Positions 44,563 through 53,488 of a stretch of DNA of 64,000 nucleotides are shown in pieces (position 1 is the first letter of the stretch; each line of letters opens with the position of its first letter). The translations under genes were made by a program, and so were the position numbers. The notes beneath the pieces are model-generated. The model was given only the letters and a program-made list of their open reading frames with translations. It made no database searches and was not told the origin of the DNA. The stretch comes from JACCZX01 sp963710675 (GTDB taxonomy: Bacteria; Pseudomonadota; Gammaproteobacteria; Burkholderiales; Burkholderiaceae_F), in contig CAVQBE010000019.1 in NCBI GenBank assembly GCA_963710675.1, positions 124,001-188,000 on the forward strand, written 5' to 3'.

Positions 44563-44593
44563 CGCAAGCGCCAAGGTTGAAAGAGGTTGGGCG

Positions 44594-45565
44594 TCAATTT
44601 ACCCAGGGCAATATTGAATCGATGGTCCGCTGCTTCAGGATCCGCTCGAAATGCGCCGGATCGTGCGGAGTCAGCAAGTGCGCAGGACGTGGCAGGTAGT
44701 AATCGTACAAACGCGAAATCCAGAATCGAAGCGCTGCAGCGCGCAGCGAGGTTCGCCAGCATTCGTGTTCGACCTCCGTCAACGGGCGCACCGAGTGATA
44801 CGCGCTAAGCATTGCGTGCGCCCGCGCAGGCTCGAATTCGCCGCTGTCCTGTTTAATGCACCAGTCGTTGATCGTAATTGCGAGATCGAACAGCCAAATC
44901 GAGCAGCCAGCGAAGTAGAAATCAATGACGCCGCCGATACGGTCGCCGTCAGCTTCATGCACCAGCAGGACATTATCCCGAAAGAGATCAGCGTGAATTG
45001 GTCCTGCCGGCAGTTTTTCGAAACGTCCGCTGCGAAAGAAAGAATCTTGAAATATCAGCTCTTCGGTCAAGATACGCATTACTTCATCGGGGACATGCGA
45101 CTTCAGTTTTGGAACCGCGCTTTTCCACCAGCCGATACCGCGCAGGTGCGGCTGAAATGGGGCGAAATCAGCGCCGGCCAGGTGCATGCGCGCGAGGAAT
45201 TCGCCAACACTTGTACAGTGCGCGACGGTCGGGTCGGTCGTCGCCTTGCCCGGCAAACGCGTAGTCAGCGCCGCAGGCTTGCCCTTCAGTTCTGCGACCA
45301 ATGCTCCGTCGCGGGTCTGCTGGGGTTCGGGCACAGGCAACTTCTTGTGCGCCAAATGAAGCATGAGTTGCAGGTAAAACGGCAGCTGCTGTGCGGTTAA
45401 ACGCTCAAACACCGTCAGCACGTAGTGATCGCGATCAGTGCTGACAAAGTAATTCGTGTTTTCGATGCCAGTGTGAATTCCCTCAAGCTCGGTCAGCTCT
45501 CCAAGAGAAAACTGGCCTAGAAACTCGTTGACTTCTGCGCGCGACAGCGCGGTGAATACCGCCAT
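44594..45565 (-). CDS. thrB: Homoserine kinase ThrB (aminoglycoside phosphotransferase fold)
   Basis: Phosphorylates homoserine for threonine synthesis. This is the protein-kinase-like form used in Pseudomonas and Burkholderia, not the GHMP kinase of E. coli. 323 residues, starting MAVFTALSRAEVNEFLGQFS. Signatures: LEGIHTGIENTNYFVSTDRD, LAHKKLPVPEPQQTRDGALV, catalytic loop PAGPIHADLFRDNVLLVHE with the Asp and Asn, metal Asp in GGVIDFYFAGCSIWLFDLA. Between the BPSS1780 gene and DUF2782. Confidence 0.93.
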   Translation of the reverse strand: MAVFTALSRAEVNEFLGQFSLGELTELEGIHTGIENTNYFVSTDRDHYVLTVFERLTAQQLPFYLQLMLHLAHKKLPVPEPQQTRDGALVAELKGKPAALTTRLPGKATTDPTVAHCTSVGEFLARMHLAGADFAPFQPHLRGIGWWKSAVPKLKSHVPDEVMRILTEELIFQDSFFRSGRFEKLPAGPIHADLFRDNVLLVHEADGDRIGGVIDFYFAGCSIWLFDLAITINDWCIKQDSGEFEPARAHAMLSAYHSVRPLTEVEHECWRTSLRAAALRFWISRLYDYYLPRPAHLLTPHDPAHFERILKQRTIDSILPWVN

Positions 45566-45691
45566 GCGCGTCAGCCCAGCTCAAACCTACTGCGCGTCCG
45601 GACCTCGCGCCTGCCGGTGCTAAACGACATGCGTCGGCGCTTGGCTGTAAGTGCGTCGGCCCTGCTCGCTACGCTTTTCACCCGGCTGCGA

Positions 45692-46210
45692 TCACTTTGC
45701 AGGCGGAGTTGGCGGCGGCGCGGGAGCCTGCAGCGGCGGAGGCGTCGTGCGGCCGAATTCGAACTTGAAAAAATTAGGAACCGACAACCCCGGGTTCATC
45801 TGGGTCGTACCCAGTGGTTGCCTTCCTTCGTTATTCGTCATCGAATAGCTGCGTGAGCTGCCGGCCGGTGTCACCACAACTTCACTGATCCGATTTGAAG
45901 TGCGGAACTGCTCGATGCGGGTGGTGTTACTCGAATCGTCACGCTCAACCTTTACATTGTCAGGGTCGCCGGCAGGCTTCGGTTGCAGCGCGTCTTCAAC
46001 GCTTGCCGGCTTGACTGCCTTCGACTCGCGCTCGTCGATCGCTTGTCGCTCGGTCGGAGACAGCTCAATCGAGCGGCGCGGCTTGGTTGATGCCGGCTTC
46101 GCCGCCTTGGTGTCGGCTGCGGCGGGCAACTGCGGAGGAGGCGGTGCAGGCGTCTGCGCCGACGCCATCGACGACCACGCCAGCAGTACTGCCAATGCAA
46201 CGGTTTTCAT
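45692..46210 (-). CDS. DUF2782 family exported protein
   Basis: 172-residue exported protein of unknown function. Start at MKTVALAVLLAWSSMASAQT, a signal peptide cleaved after ASA; an upstream ATG would lack it. The mature part is Pro/Ala/Lys-rich and largely disordered up to residue 95, then a beta-hairpin core (DNVKVERDDSSNTTRIEQFR, ISEVVVTPAGSSRSYSMTNN) typical of DUF2782, ending in a Pro-rich tail. The family neighbours polA and thrB in Betaproteobacteria. Confidence 0.8.
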   Translation of the reverse strand: MKTVALAVLLAWSSMASAQTPAPPPPQLPAAADTKAAKPASTKPRRSIELSPTERQAIDERESKAVKPASVEDALQPKPAGDPDNVKVERDDSSNTTRIEQFRTSNRISEVVVTPAGSSRSYSMTNNEGRQPLGTTQMNPGLSVPNFFKFEFGRTTPPPLQAPAPPPTPPAK

Positions 46211-46254
46211 TCTGGGCCTCGTACGTCCGCGCACGCACATCGCGCAGCCAAATT

Positions 46255-46992
46255 CTATAGATAAAGCATCTGCTCGCGCTCGCTTGCCGTTTGCGAAAAC
46301 CCTCGCGCATCATAAAAATCGAAGATTGCGTTGACAACGTCGTCGCTGGTATCGACGATTGTCATCATGTCGAGGTCGCCGGCCGCGATCATGCCTTCAG
46401 ACACCAGCGTGCCACGCATCCAGTCGATCAGGCCGCTCCAGAAGCGCGACCCGACGAGCACCAGCGGCATCGATTTTCCCTTGCCGGTCTGCATCAACGT
46501 CAAAGCCTCGGACAATTCGTCGACCGTGCCGAAACCTCCCGGCATCACGACGTACGCCGCCGCGTATTTGACGAACGCGACCTTGCGCGCAAAAAAGTGG
46601 CGAAACCGAAGCGAGATGTCCTGATACGGATTGCCGTACTGCTCAAACGGCAACTCGATGTTGAGGCCGACTGACGGCGACGCCCCTTCGTACGCGCCGC
46701 GGTTGGCGGCTTCCATGATGCCGGGCCCGCCGCCACTGATCACCGCAAATCCCGCATCCGATAGCTTGCGGGCGATTTCAACCGTCAATTGATACATCGG
46801 CTCCTCGGGCACAGAACGGGCGCTGCCAAAGATCGACACCGCAGGACGAATCTCGGACAGCCGTTCGGTCGCTTCGACAAACTCTGAAATAATTCCCCAT
46901 AGGTGCCACGATTCGCGCGCCTTCTGGGCGGTAGCGCGTTCCGGCATGGTCACCGCGCGAAGGCTCGGAATGTTTTTTCGATGGTCGAGCAC
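46255..46992 (-). CDS. LOG-family nucleotide-binding protein (cytokinin riboside phosphoribohydrolase-type)
   Basis: Rossmann-fold LOG/TIGR00730 protein; family members hydrolyse nucleoside monophosphates to base and ribose-5-phosphate. GTG start at 46992 chosen because AGGAGA lies five bases upstream (245 residues); an ATG at 46947 is an alternative. Conserved motifs: SIFGSARSVPEEPMYQLTVE, FAVISGGGPGIMEAANRGAY, and PGGFGTVDELSEALTLMQTG with the catalytic Glu. Divergent from polA by 38 bases. Confidence 0.88.
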   Translation of the reverse strand: MLDHRKNIPSLRAVTMPERATAQKARESWHLWGIISEFVEATERLSEIRPAVSIFGSARSVPEEPMYQLTVEIARKLSDAGFAVISGGGPGIMEAANRGAYEGASPSVGLNIELPFEQYGNPYQDISLRFRHFFARKVAFVKYAAAYVVMPGGFGTVDELSEALTLMQTGKGKSMPLVLVGSRFWSGLIDWMRGTLVSEGMIAAGDLDMMTIVDTSDDVVNAIFDFYDARGFSQTASEREQMLYL

Positions 46993-47030
46993 AGCGTTCT
47001 CCTGATCAAATACACAACTTAACGAACAAC

Positions 47031-49757
47031 GTGAAAACGCTGCTGCTGGTCGACGGGTCCAGTTACTTATACCGCGCCTACCACGCGCTGCCGGACTTAC
47101 GCACATCGAGCGGAGAGCCGACGGGCGCGCTTCGCGGCTTCATTTCTATGCTGCACGTCTTGCGACAGCAGGTGGAAGCGGAGTACATCGCGTGCGTTTT
47201 CGATGCCAAGGGTAAGACGTTTCGCGACGCCCTGTTTTCCGAATACAAGGCGAATCGGACCGCAATGCCGGACGACCTGGGGCGTCAGATCGAGCCAATT
47301 CATGAAGCCGTGCGGGCGCTGGGCTGGCCCATCATAGAAATTCCCGGGATCGAAGCCGATGATGTGATCGCGACGCTTGCGCGACGCGGCAGCGAGCAGC
47401 AATTCAAAACGATCGTTTCGACCAGCGACAAGGATCTGGCGCAGCTCGTCAACGAGCACGTGACGCTGGTCAACACGATGAGCAACGAAACGCTCGACGT
47501 GCCCGGCGTCGAGCGCAAATTCGGGGTGCCTCCGCAGCGCATCGTCGACTATCTGACGCTGGTGGGTGACAGTGTGGACAATGTGCCCGGCGTCGAAAAG
47601 GTCGGGCCGAAGACAGCAGCCAAGTGGCTGCATGAATACGGGTCACTCGACAATCTGGTAGCAAATGCGCAGTCGGTCAAAGGCGCTGTCGGCGACAATC
47701 TGCGCAAGGCGCTGCCCTGGTTGCCGACGGCGCGCGAGCTGGTCACGATTCGCAGTGACTGCGACCTCGGCAAAGAGCTCGAGTCGATCGAGTCATTGGC
47801 GGTTCAGCCTCAAGACGTTGAGAAGTTGCGCGAGCTCTACTCACGCTACGAATTCAAGGCCTGGCTACGCGAAATTGACGGTGCAGCGGTTGCCAAGGCT
47901 TTGAACGAGGGGACTGCCAGCGCTGAAGTGTCGTCCGCCGCGCTGGCGCGGCCCGCCGTCGACTATGAAACCATCCTGTCGTACGAGCAGCTCGAAGCGT
48001 GGCTGGCAAAGATCGGCTCGGCGGATCTGACGTCGATTGTCACTCACACCACGTCACTCGATCCGATCGCGGCTGAGCTGGTTGGAATCTCGCTATCGGT
48101 CGAGGCATTGCACGCGTGCTACCTGCCGCTGGCGCATCGGTATGCGGGTGCACCAAAACAGTTGCCGATCGAAGAGGTGCTCGAACAGCTTCGGCCCTGG
48201 CTTGAAAGCCCGCATCAACGAAAGTTAGGCCATAACATGAAGTACCAGATGCACGCGCTGGCGAATCGCGGCATCAGGCTTGCGGGTGTCGCACACGACA
48301 CGCAGCTCGAGTCTTATGTCCTCGAGCCTCACCGCAATCATGATGTCGATTCACTCGCCGAGCGGCACTTGGGCCGCAAGACGCTTACCTACGTCGAAGT
48401 GTGCGGCAAGGGCGTCAATCAGCTGTGCTTCGACGAGGTCGCGGTTGACCAGGCGACCGACTATGCAGGCGAGGATGCGGAGGTCACGCGGGCGTTGCAC
48501 GAAGCGCTGTGGCCCCGTATCGCCCCGGACGAAAAACTCCGCTTCATTTACGAACAGATTGAACTGCCGACCGCGCAGGTGTTGTTCGAGATGGAACGGA
48601 CCGGCGTGTTGATCGACCGCGCAAGGCTCGATGCACAGAGCCGCGAGCTCGGTGCACGCATCGCAGAGATCGAAGCGACCGCCCACGAGCTTGCCGGGCA
48701 GCCGTTCAATCTCGGCAGTCCGAAGCAGATTGGCGAGATCCTGTTCGGCAAGTTGCAGCTGCCTGTGGTTAAGAAAACCGCAAGCGGCACGCCGTCGACC
48801 GATGAGGAAGTGCTGGAAAAGCTTGCGCTCGATTACCCGTTGCCGAAGCTGCTACTCGAGCATCGTGGACTGTCGAAGTTGAAGTCGACGTACTGTGACA
48901 AATTGCCGATCACCGCCGACCGCGACAGTCGCGTACATACGAGTTACGGCCAGGCGGTCGCGGTCACAGGACGGCTTTCGTCGAGCGATCCCAATCTGCA
49001 GAACATCCCGATTCGCACACCGGAGGGCAGGCGCATCCGTGAGGCGTTTATCGCACCGCCGGGCCACCGCATCGTCTCAGCGGATTACTCGCAGATCGAG
49101 CTGCGCATCATGGCCCATATCTCTGGCGATGCGGGCCTGCTCGAAGCATTCGGAAAAGGCGAAGACATTCATCGCGCAACGGCGTCTGAAGTCTTCGCGG
49201 TGCCGCTTTCGGAAGTCACCAACCAGCAACGCAGCTATATCAAGGTGATCAACTTTGGATTGATGTACGGCATGAGTGCATTCGGTGTGGCATCGAATCT
49301 GGGCATCGAGCGCGACGCTGCGAAGGTGATCATCGATCGCTATTTCACGCGTTTTCCGGGCGTGGCCAAGTACATGGAGTCAACGCGCGCGTTGGCCAAG
49401 CGCCAGGGTTACGTCGAGACGGTGTTTGGACGCCGCTTGTGGTTGCCCGAGATCAATTCGCCGAACGGACCGCGCCGCGCCGCTGCCGAGCGTGCCGCAA
49501 TCAACGCGCCGATGCAAGGCACCGCCGCCGATCTGATCAAGCTTGCGATGATTGCAGTGTCCAAATGGATCAACGCCGAGCAGCTGGGAACCCGGCTCGT
49601 GATGCAAGTGCACGACGAACTGGTGCTCGAGGTACCGGATGACGAGATCGAATTAACGCGACGCAGTGTGCCGGAGTTGATGTCGCGCGTGGCTGATCTG
49701 CGCGTACCGCTGTTGACCGAGGTTGGCGTAGGGTCGAATTGGGACGAGGCGCATTAA
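47031..49757 (+). CDS. polA: DNA polymerase I with degenerate 3'-5' exonuclease domain
   Basis: DNA repair and Okazaki-fragment polymerase, 908 residues, GTG start. 5' nuclease (1-290): LVDGSSYLYRAYHAL, GIEADDVIATLA, VSTSDKDLAQLV, LVGDSVDNVPGVEKVGPKTA. 3'-5' exonuclease region (310-500): the DxE site of E. coli (DTETDSLD) reads VTHTTSLD, and the second motif NLKYD reads NMKYQ; only the third (YAGED) keeps its Asp. Polymerase (530-908) is intact: RLSSSDPNLQNIPIRTPEGR, VSADYSQIELRIMAH, KVINFGLMYG, MQVHDELVLEV. It should therefore lack proofreading, like Taq-type enzymes. The hydrolase gene follows with no gap. Confidence 0.95.
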   Translation: MKTLLLVDGSSYLYRAYHALPDLRTSSGEPTGALRGFISMLHVLRQQVEAEYIACVFDAKGKTFRDALFSEYKANRTAMPDDLGRQIEPIHEAVRALGWPIIEIPGIEADDVIATLARRGSEQQFKTIVSTSDKDLAQLVNEHVTLVNTMSNETLDVPGVERKFGVPPQRIVDYLTLVGDSVDNVPGVEKVGPKTAAKWLHEYGSLDNLVANAQSVKGAVGDNLRKALPWLPTARELVTIRSDCDLGKELESIESLAVQPQDVEKLRELYSRYEFKAWLREIDGAAVAKALNEGTASAEVSSAALARPAVDYETILSYEQLEAWLAKIGSADLTSIVTHTTSLDPIAAELVGISLSVEALHACYLPLAHRYAGAPKQLPIEEVLEQLRPWLESPHQRKLGHNMKYQMHALANRGIRLAGVAHDTQLESYVLEPHRNHDVDSLAERHLGRKTLTYVEVCGKGVNQLCFDEVAVDQATDYAGEDAEVTRALHEALWPRIAPDEKLRFIYEQIELPTAQVLFEMERTGVLIDRARLDAQSRELGARIAEIEATAHELAGQPFNLGSPKQIGEILFGKLQLPVVKKTASGTPSTDEEVLEKLALDYPLPKLLLEHRGLSKLKSTYCDKLPITADRDSRVHTSYGQAVAVTGRLSSSDPNLQNIPIRTPEGRRIREAFIAPPGHRIVSADYSQIELRIMAHISGDAGLLEAFGKGEDIHRATASEVFAVPLSEVTNQQRSYIKVINFGLMYGMSAFGVASNLGIERDAAKVIIDRYFTRFPGVAKYMESTRALAKRQGYVETVFGRRLWLPEINSPNGPRRAAAERAAINAPMQGTAADLIKLAMIAVSKWINAEQLGTRLVMQVHDELVLEVPDDEIELTRRSVPELMSRVADLRVPLLTEVGVGSNWDEAH

Positions 49758-50498
49758 ATGATCACGACTGATACGGAAGGTCTAACTGCAGGTGAAGTGC
49801 AGATTCCAGCTCGGGATCGTCAGATACCTGCATACCGCGCACTGCCAGCGGGCAAGACTGGCCTGGCGACGGTGCTCGTCGTGCAGGAAATTTTTGGCGT
49901 ACACGAGCACATCAAAGACGTCGCGCGCCGGCTTGCAAAGCAGGGCTACCTCGCGATCGCCCCGGAGCTTTATGTGCGGCAAGGCGACCCAACAACGTAC
50001 AGCGATATCGGCGCATTGATAAATGACATCGTTGCCAACGTGCCCGACGCCCAAGTGATGGCCGATCTCGACGCGGCGGCAGCATGGGCTATGCGAAACG
50101 GCGGCGGCGGCAAGTTGGGTATCACCGGATTTTGTTGGGGCGGACGCATCGTTCATATGTATGCCGCGCACAATCCGAACCTCGCCGCAGCTGTCGCGTG
50201 GTATGGGCCAACTGCGCGCGCATATCGCGCAGGCGATCAGACACCGCTGGAGGTCGCCGACCGGATCAAGGCGCCGCTGCTAGGGCTATATGGCGGTGCC
50301 GATGGCGGCATTCCAAACGACACCGTCACGAAAATGGGGGCGGCGCTGAAAGCTGCCGGTAACACGCAATCGGACATGGTGATCTTTCCTGACATGCCGC
50401 ATGCCTTTTTCGCAGACTATCGACCGAATTATCGTGAGCAGGCGGCTGATGACGGCTGGAAGCGGCTGACTGCGTGGTTCAAGCAATACCTGTCATGA
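49758..50498 (+). CDS. Dienelactone hydrolase family protein
   Basis: Alpha/beta hydrolase of 246 residues. Catalytic residues: Cys in LGITGFCWGGRIVHMYAA, Asp in LYGGADGGIPND, His in DMPHAFFADYRPNY and the Glu in VLVVQEIFGVHEHIKDVAR that orients the Cys in dienelactone hydrolases. Starts at the base after the polA stop, so cotranscribed. Most family members of this type are carboxymethylenebutenolidase-like enzymes of uncertain substrate. A terminator follows. Confidence 0.9.
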   Translation: MITTDTEGLTAGEVQIPARDRQIPAYRALPAGKTGLATVLVVQEIFGVHEHIKDVARRLAKQGYLAIAPELYVRQGDPTTYSDIGALINDIVANVPDAQVMADLDAAAAWAMRNGGGGKLGITGFCWGGRIVHMYAAHNPNLAAAVAWYGPTARAYRAGDQTPLEVADRIKAPLLGLYGGADGGIPNDTVTKMGAALKAAGNTQSDMVIFPDMPHAFFADYRPNYREQAADDGWKRLTAWFKQYLS

Positions 50499-50539
50499 CC
50501 ATGCACGCTTGACAGCGCTGCTACGCTGAGCGAGCAATA

Positions 50540-50564
50540 GGGGCGCGCTTCGTAGCGCCCCTTT
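50540..50564 (+). terminator. Rho-independent-like terminator after the polA operon
   Basis: GGGGCGC (50540-50546), loop of eight, GCGCCCC (50555-50561), then TTT. The seven-base GC stem and short T run lie 42 bases after the dienelactone-hydrolase stop and just before the zinc transporter start. Confidence 0.65.
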
Positions 50565-50572
50565 GAATTCAT

Positions 50573-51352
50573 GTGACCAGGATGACGCTCGGCTACATCG
50601 TTCTCGCCAATTTGCTGTCAACGCTGCTCTCGCTTGCGCTCGCAGGCTGGTTGAGCTTTCGTTATCTTGGCAAGCTGATCGACAAGCTGGTGCCGGTCTC
50701 AGCCGGGTTGCTACTTGCCACTGCGGTCACGCACTTGCTGCCAGAGGCCTTCGAAAGCGAAGCCGATCCGTCCACCTTGGGATGGGTGATTTTGGCCGGC
50801 ATTCTCGGCTTCTTCATTCTTGAGAAGCTCTCCCTGATTCATCACACCCATCATCACGAAGGTGATCTGCACCGACACGATCATGGGCACGATGCGCACG
50901 AAGCGGGGCACGGTGGCTTGCCGATCCTGGTCGGCGATGCGTTTCACAATTTCGCGGATGGTGTTGTGATCGCCGGCGCCTTTCTGGTCGACACCAGACT
51001 GGGCGTTCTCGCGACGCTCGCAGTGATGGCGCACGAGATTCCGCACGAAATCGGCGACTTCATGATTCTGCTGAATGCTGGCTTTACTCGCCGCCGCGCG
51101 TTCATGTTCAATCTGCTGTCCGGATTGTCAGCGGTGTTGGGCGGCGTGATTGGGTACTTCGTGCTCGATACGATGGAAGCGCTGCTGCCCTATGCGCTGG
51201 CGGTGGCTGCGGCAAGCTTCATTTACATCGCGCTATCCGACCTATTGCCCGAGATGATCCGGCGATCGTCGCTTGCGAAGTCTCTACCGGAAGTCGGGCT
51301 CGTTTTGCTCGGTGTCTTGATTGCCGGTTTTGCCACCGGCGGCTTTCACTAG
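50573..51352 (+). CDS. ZIP-family metal transporter
   Basis: Inner-membrane divalent-metal transporter of the ZIP family (259 residues from the GTG at 50573, or ATG 50582). Eight helices. A His-rich cytoplasmic-type loop (HHTHHHEGDLHRHDHGHD) lies between helices 3 and 4. Metal-site signatures: VTHLLPEAFESEA, LVGDAFHNFADGVVIAGAF in helix 4 and MAHEIPHEIGDFMILLNAG in helix 5. It probably moves zinc; other metals possible. Stands alone after a terminator and converges on sseA. Confidence 0.92.
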   Translation: MTRMTLGYIVLANLLSTLLSLALAGWLSFRYLGKLIDKLVPVSAGLLLATAVTHLLPEAFESEADPSTLGWVILAGILGFFILEKLSLIHHTHHHEGDLHRHDHGHDAHEAGHGGLPILVGDAFHNFADGVVIAGAFLVDTRLGVLATLAVMAHEIPHEIGDFMILLNAGFTRRRAFMFNLLSGLSAVLGGVIGYFVLDTMEALLPYALAVAAASFIYIALSDLLPEMIRRSSLAKSLPEVGLVLLGVLIAGFATGGFH

Positions 51353-51356
51353 CGAG

Positions 51357-52214
51357 TCACCCAGTTGCGATGGGCCTCGCGGGGTCCGCAATCCATTCGC
51401 TCCATGAGCCGCCGTATAGCGAAGAGCCGGGAAGACCGGCAAGCTCCATCGCAAACACGTTGTGACACGCGGTGACGCCGGAGCCGCACTGGTGAGCAAC
51501 TTGACTAGGTGCCTGCGTGCCAAGGAGCGCATCGAACTCGGAGCGCAATACGCTCGGAGCCTTAAACGTTTGATCTGGATTCAGATTCTGCTGCCAGGGC
51601 CTGTTGCGTGCGCCCGGAATATGGCCCGCCACCGGGTCGATCGGCTCCTCTTCGCCTCGATAGCGCTCGGGCGTTCGCGCATCGAGCAGCATGCGATCCG
51701 ATTCCTGAAGCCGCTGCAACACCTGCTGCACGCTCACCAGCGGCATTATCGAATCGCTTGCCGTGAAACTACCGCGCGCTCTAATCGGCACATCTCGACT
51801 GATCAACTGAATTTCGCTTGACCACTTGGGCCAGCCGCCATCGAGCAGCGCGACAGACCGGTGCCCCAACCATCGTGCGAGCCACCAGAGGCGCGACGCA
51901 AACTGTCCGCCCTGCGCATCGTAAGCAACGATCTGCGTATCGTTATTGATGCCCCAGAAGCGAAATGACTCGATCAGATCGTTGCGACTCGGCAGCGGGT
52001 GACGTCCATTGAGCCCGGTCTTCGTGCCGGACAACTGCGTGTCGATGTTGGCAAACACGGCGCCCGGAATGTGACCTTCGCGATAAGCGCGAATGCCTGC
52101 ATCGGCGTCGAACAGGTCGTGACGCACGTCCACGACACACCAACGCGCGTCATCCAAGTGCTCGCGCAATTGCTCGACGCTAACCAGCATGCGTGGAAAT
52201 TCATCGTTGCCCAT
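51357..52214 (-). CDS. sseA: 3-mercaptopyruvate/thiosulfate sulfurtransferase SseA
   Basis: Tandem rhodanese protein of 285 residues. N-terminal inactive domain (RWCVVDVRHDLFDADAGIRA, GHIPGAVFANID) and C-terminal catalytic domain with AGHIPGARNRPWQQNLN and active loop QCGSGVTACHNV. The CGSGVTA loop is the mercaptopyruvate-sulfurtransferase type rather than the CRKGVT of classical rhodanese. Start ATG is only 15 bases from the divergent xseB start. Confidence 0.92.
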   Translation of the reverse strand: MGNDEFPRMLVSVEQLREHLDDARWCVVDVRHDLFDADAGIRAYREGHIPGAVFANIDTQLSGTKTGLNGRHPLPSRNDLIESFRFWGINNDTQIVAYDAQGGQFASRLWWLARWLGHRSVALLDGGWPKWSSEIQLISRDVPIRARGSFTASDSIMPLVSVQQVLQRLQESDRMLLDARTPERYRGEEEPIDPVAGHIPGARNRPWQQNLNPDQTFKAPSVLRSEFDALLGTQAPSQVAHQCGSGVTACHNVFAMELAGLPGSSLYGGSWSEWIADPARPIATG

Positions 52215-52229
52215 CGACGGGAATTCTAA

Positions 52230-52550
52230 ATGGCTACTGCACTAGAATCGGTCCTGATGAAAGCACCTGCTGTGGCGGCCGCTCCGCCTGCTTCAAAAGA
52301 TCCCGCTGAGTCGATCGGATTTGAGCAAGCGCTCGACGAGCTTGACGCGCTCGTGCGCCGGATGGAATCCGGGCAGCTGTCGCTCGATGAATCGATCGCT
52401 GCTTACCGACGCGGCGCCGAGCTGGCGCGTTTTTGCCAGACCAAACTCGCCAACGCCGAACAGGAGATCAAGCGGCTTGAAGGCGATCTGCTGAAGCCAC
52501 TCGACCTTTCTGAGCTGCGTGGCGGCGTAGACAAGAGCAGCCCGGAATGA
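52230..52550 (+). CDS. xseB: Exodeoxyribonuclease VII small subunit XseB
   Basis: Small subunit of ExoVII. Core: IGFEQALDELDALVRRMESG, LSLDESIAAYRRGAELARFC, KLANAEQEIKRLEG, two helices of a coiled hairpin, as in all XseB proteins. Start may be ATG 52230 or 52257; the extra N-terminus is Ala/Pro-rich. The last base pairs overlap the ispA start (ATGA). xseB-ispA-dxs is a conserved trio. Confidence 0.94.
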   Translation: MATALESVLMKAPAVAAAPPASKDPAESIGFEQALDELDALVRRMESGQLSLDESIAAYRRGAELARFCQTKLANAEQEIKRLEGDLLKPLDLSELRGGVDKSSPE

Positions 52551-53470
52551 CGTGTACTGCTGCATTGAGGTCGCCGCCATTCGCAGTTCCTTTTGACCAG
52601 TGGATCCTCGAGTGTGGAACGCGGTTTGATGAAGCCGCGCAACGGACGTTACCGCGCGCCGACGCCGTGCCGACGAGACTGCACCAGGCGATGCGTTACG
52701 CCGTATTGGATGGCGGCAAGCGAGTGCGGCCGCTGTTGGTGTACGCGGCGGGCGAGGTCACCGACGCCGAGAGTGACGCATGCGACCGGGCGGCGCTTGC
52801 TGTCGAGTTTGTCCATGCCTATTCGCTGGTCCACGACGACATGCCGTGCATGGACAACGATGTCTTGCGCCGTGGCAAACCAACTGTTCACGTCGAGTTC
52901 GATGAGGCTACCGCGATGCTGGCCGGCGACGCACTGCAGGCCGAGGCGTTCAAGGTCCTTGCGGACGGGGCGCTGCCCGCATCGCAAACCGCGGCGTTGA
53001 TACGCGAACTTGCACATGCGTCGTCGACCGCCGGCATGTGTGGTGGGCAGGCCATCGACTTGGCTGCGGTCGGCACGACACCGACAATTGCCGAACTCGA
53101 GCAAATGCACCGAATGAAAACTGGCGCGCTGTTAAGGGCGGCCGTTTTGATGGGAGCGTTATCGGGTCGTGCTTCGTTACTGACCGAATGCACGCGCGAG
53201 GCGCTCGGACAGTACGGCGACGCGATCGGTTTGGCGTTTCAGATCGTCGATGATCTTCTCGATGTGGAAGCGAGCACGGCCGAGCTCGGAAAAACTGCGG
53301 GTAAGGATGCCGATCAGCACAAGCCGACTTACGTCTCGTTGTTAGGCGCGCAGGCGGCTCGCGCGTGGTCTTTACGGCTTCGTGCACAAGCACTGCAGGC
53401 CATCGATGGCGTCGGTAACAGTGCGCGATTGCGTGATCTGGCCGACTTCGTTGTCTGCCGAAAGAACTGA
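52547..53470 (+). CDS. ispA: Farnesyl diphosphate synthase IspA
   Basis: Short-chain E-isoprenyl diphosphate synthase making C15 (FPP) from IPP and DMAPP. First Asp-rich motif: YSLVHDDMPCMDNDVLRRGK (DDxxxxD); second: FQIVDDLLDVEASTAELGKT (DDxxD). GGKRVRPLLVYAAGEV and KTGALLRAAVLMGALSG are typical. 307 residues. Four-base overlap with xseB and 18 bases before dxs. Confidence 0.95.
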   Translation: MTCTAALRSPPFAVPFDQWILECGTRFDEAAQRTLPRADAVPTRLHQAMRYAVLDGGKRVRPLLVYAAGEVTDAESDACDRAALAVEFVHAYSLVHDDMPCMDNDVLRRGKPTVHVEFDEATAMLAGDALQAEAFKVLADGALPASQTAALIRELAHASSTAGMCGGQAIDLAAVGTTPTIAELEQMHRMKTGALLRAAVLMGALSGRASLLTECTREALGQYGDAIGLAFQIVDDLLDVEASTAELGKTAGKDADQHKPTYVSLLGAQAARAWSLRLRAQALQAIDGVGNSARLRDLADFVVCRKN

Positions 53471-53488
53471 CACGCGCGTTGGCAAAAC

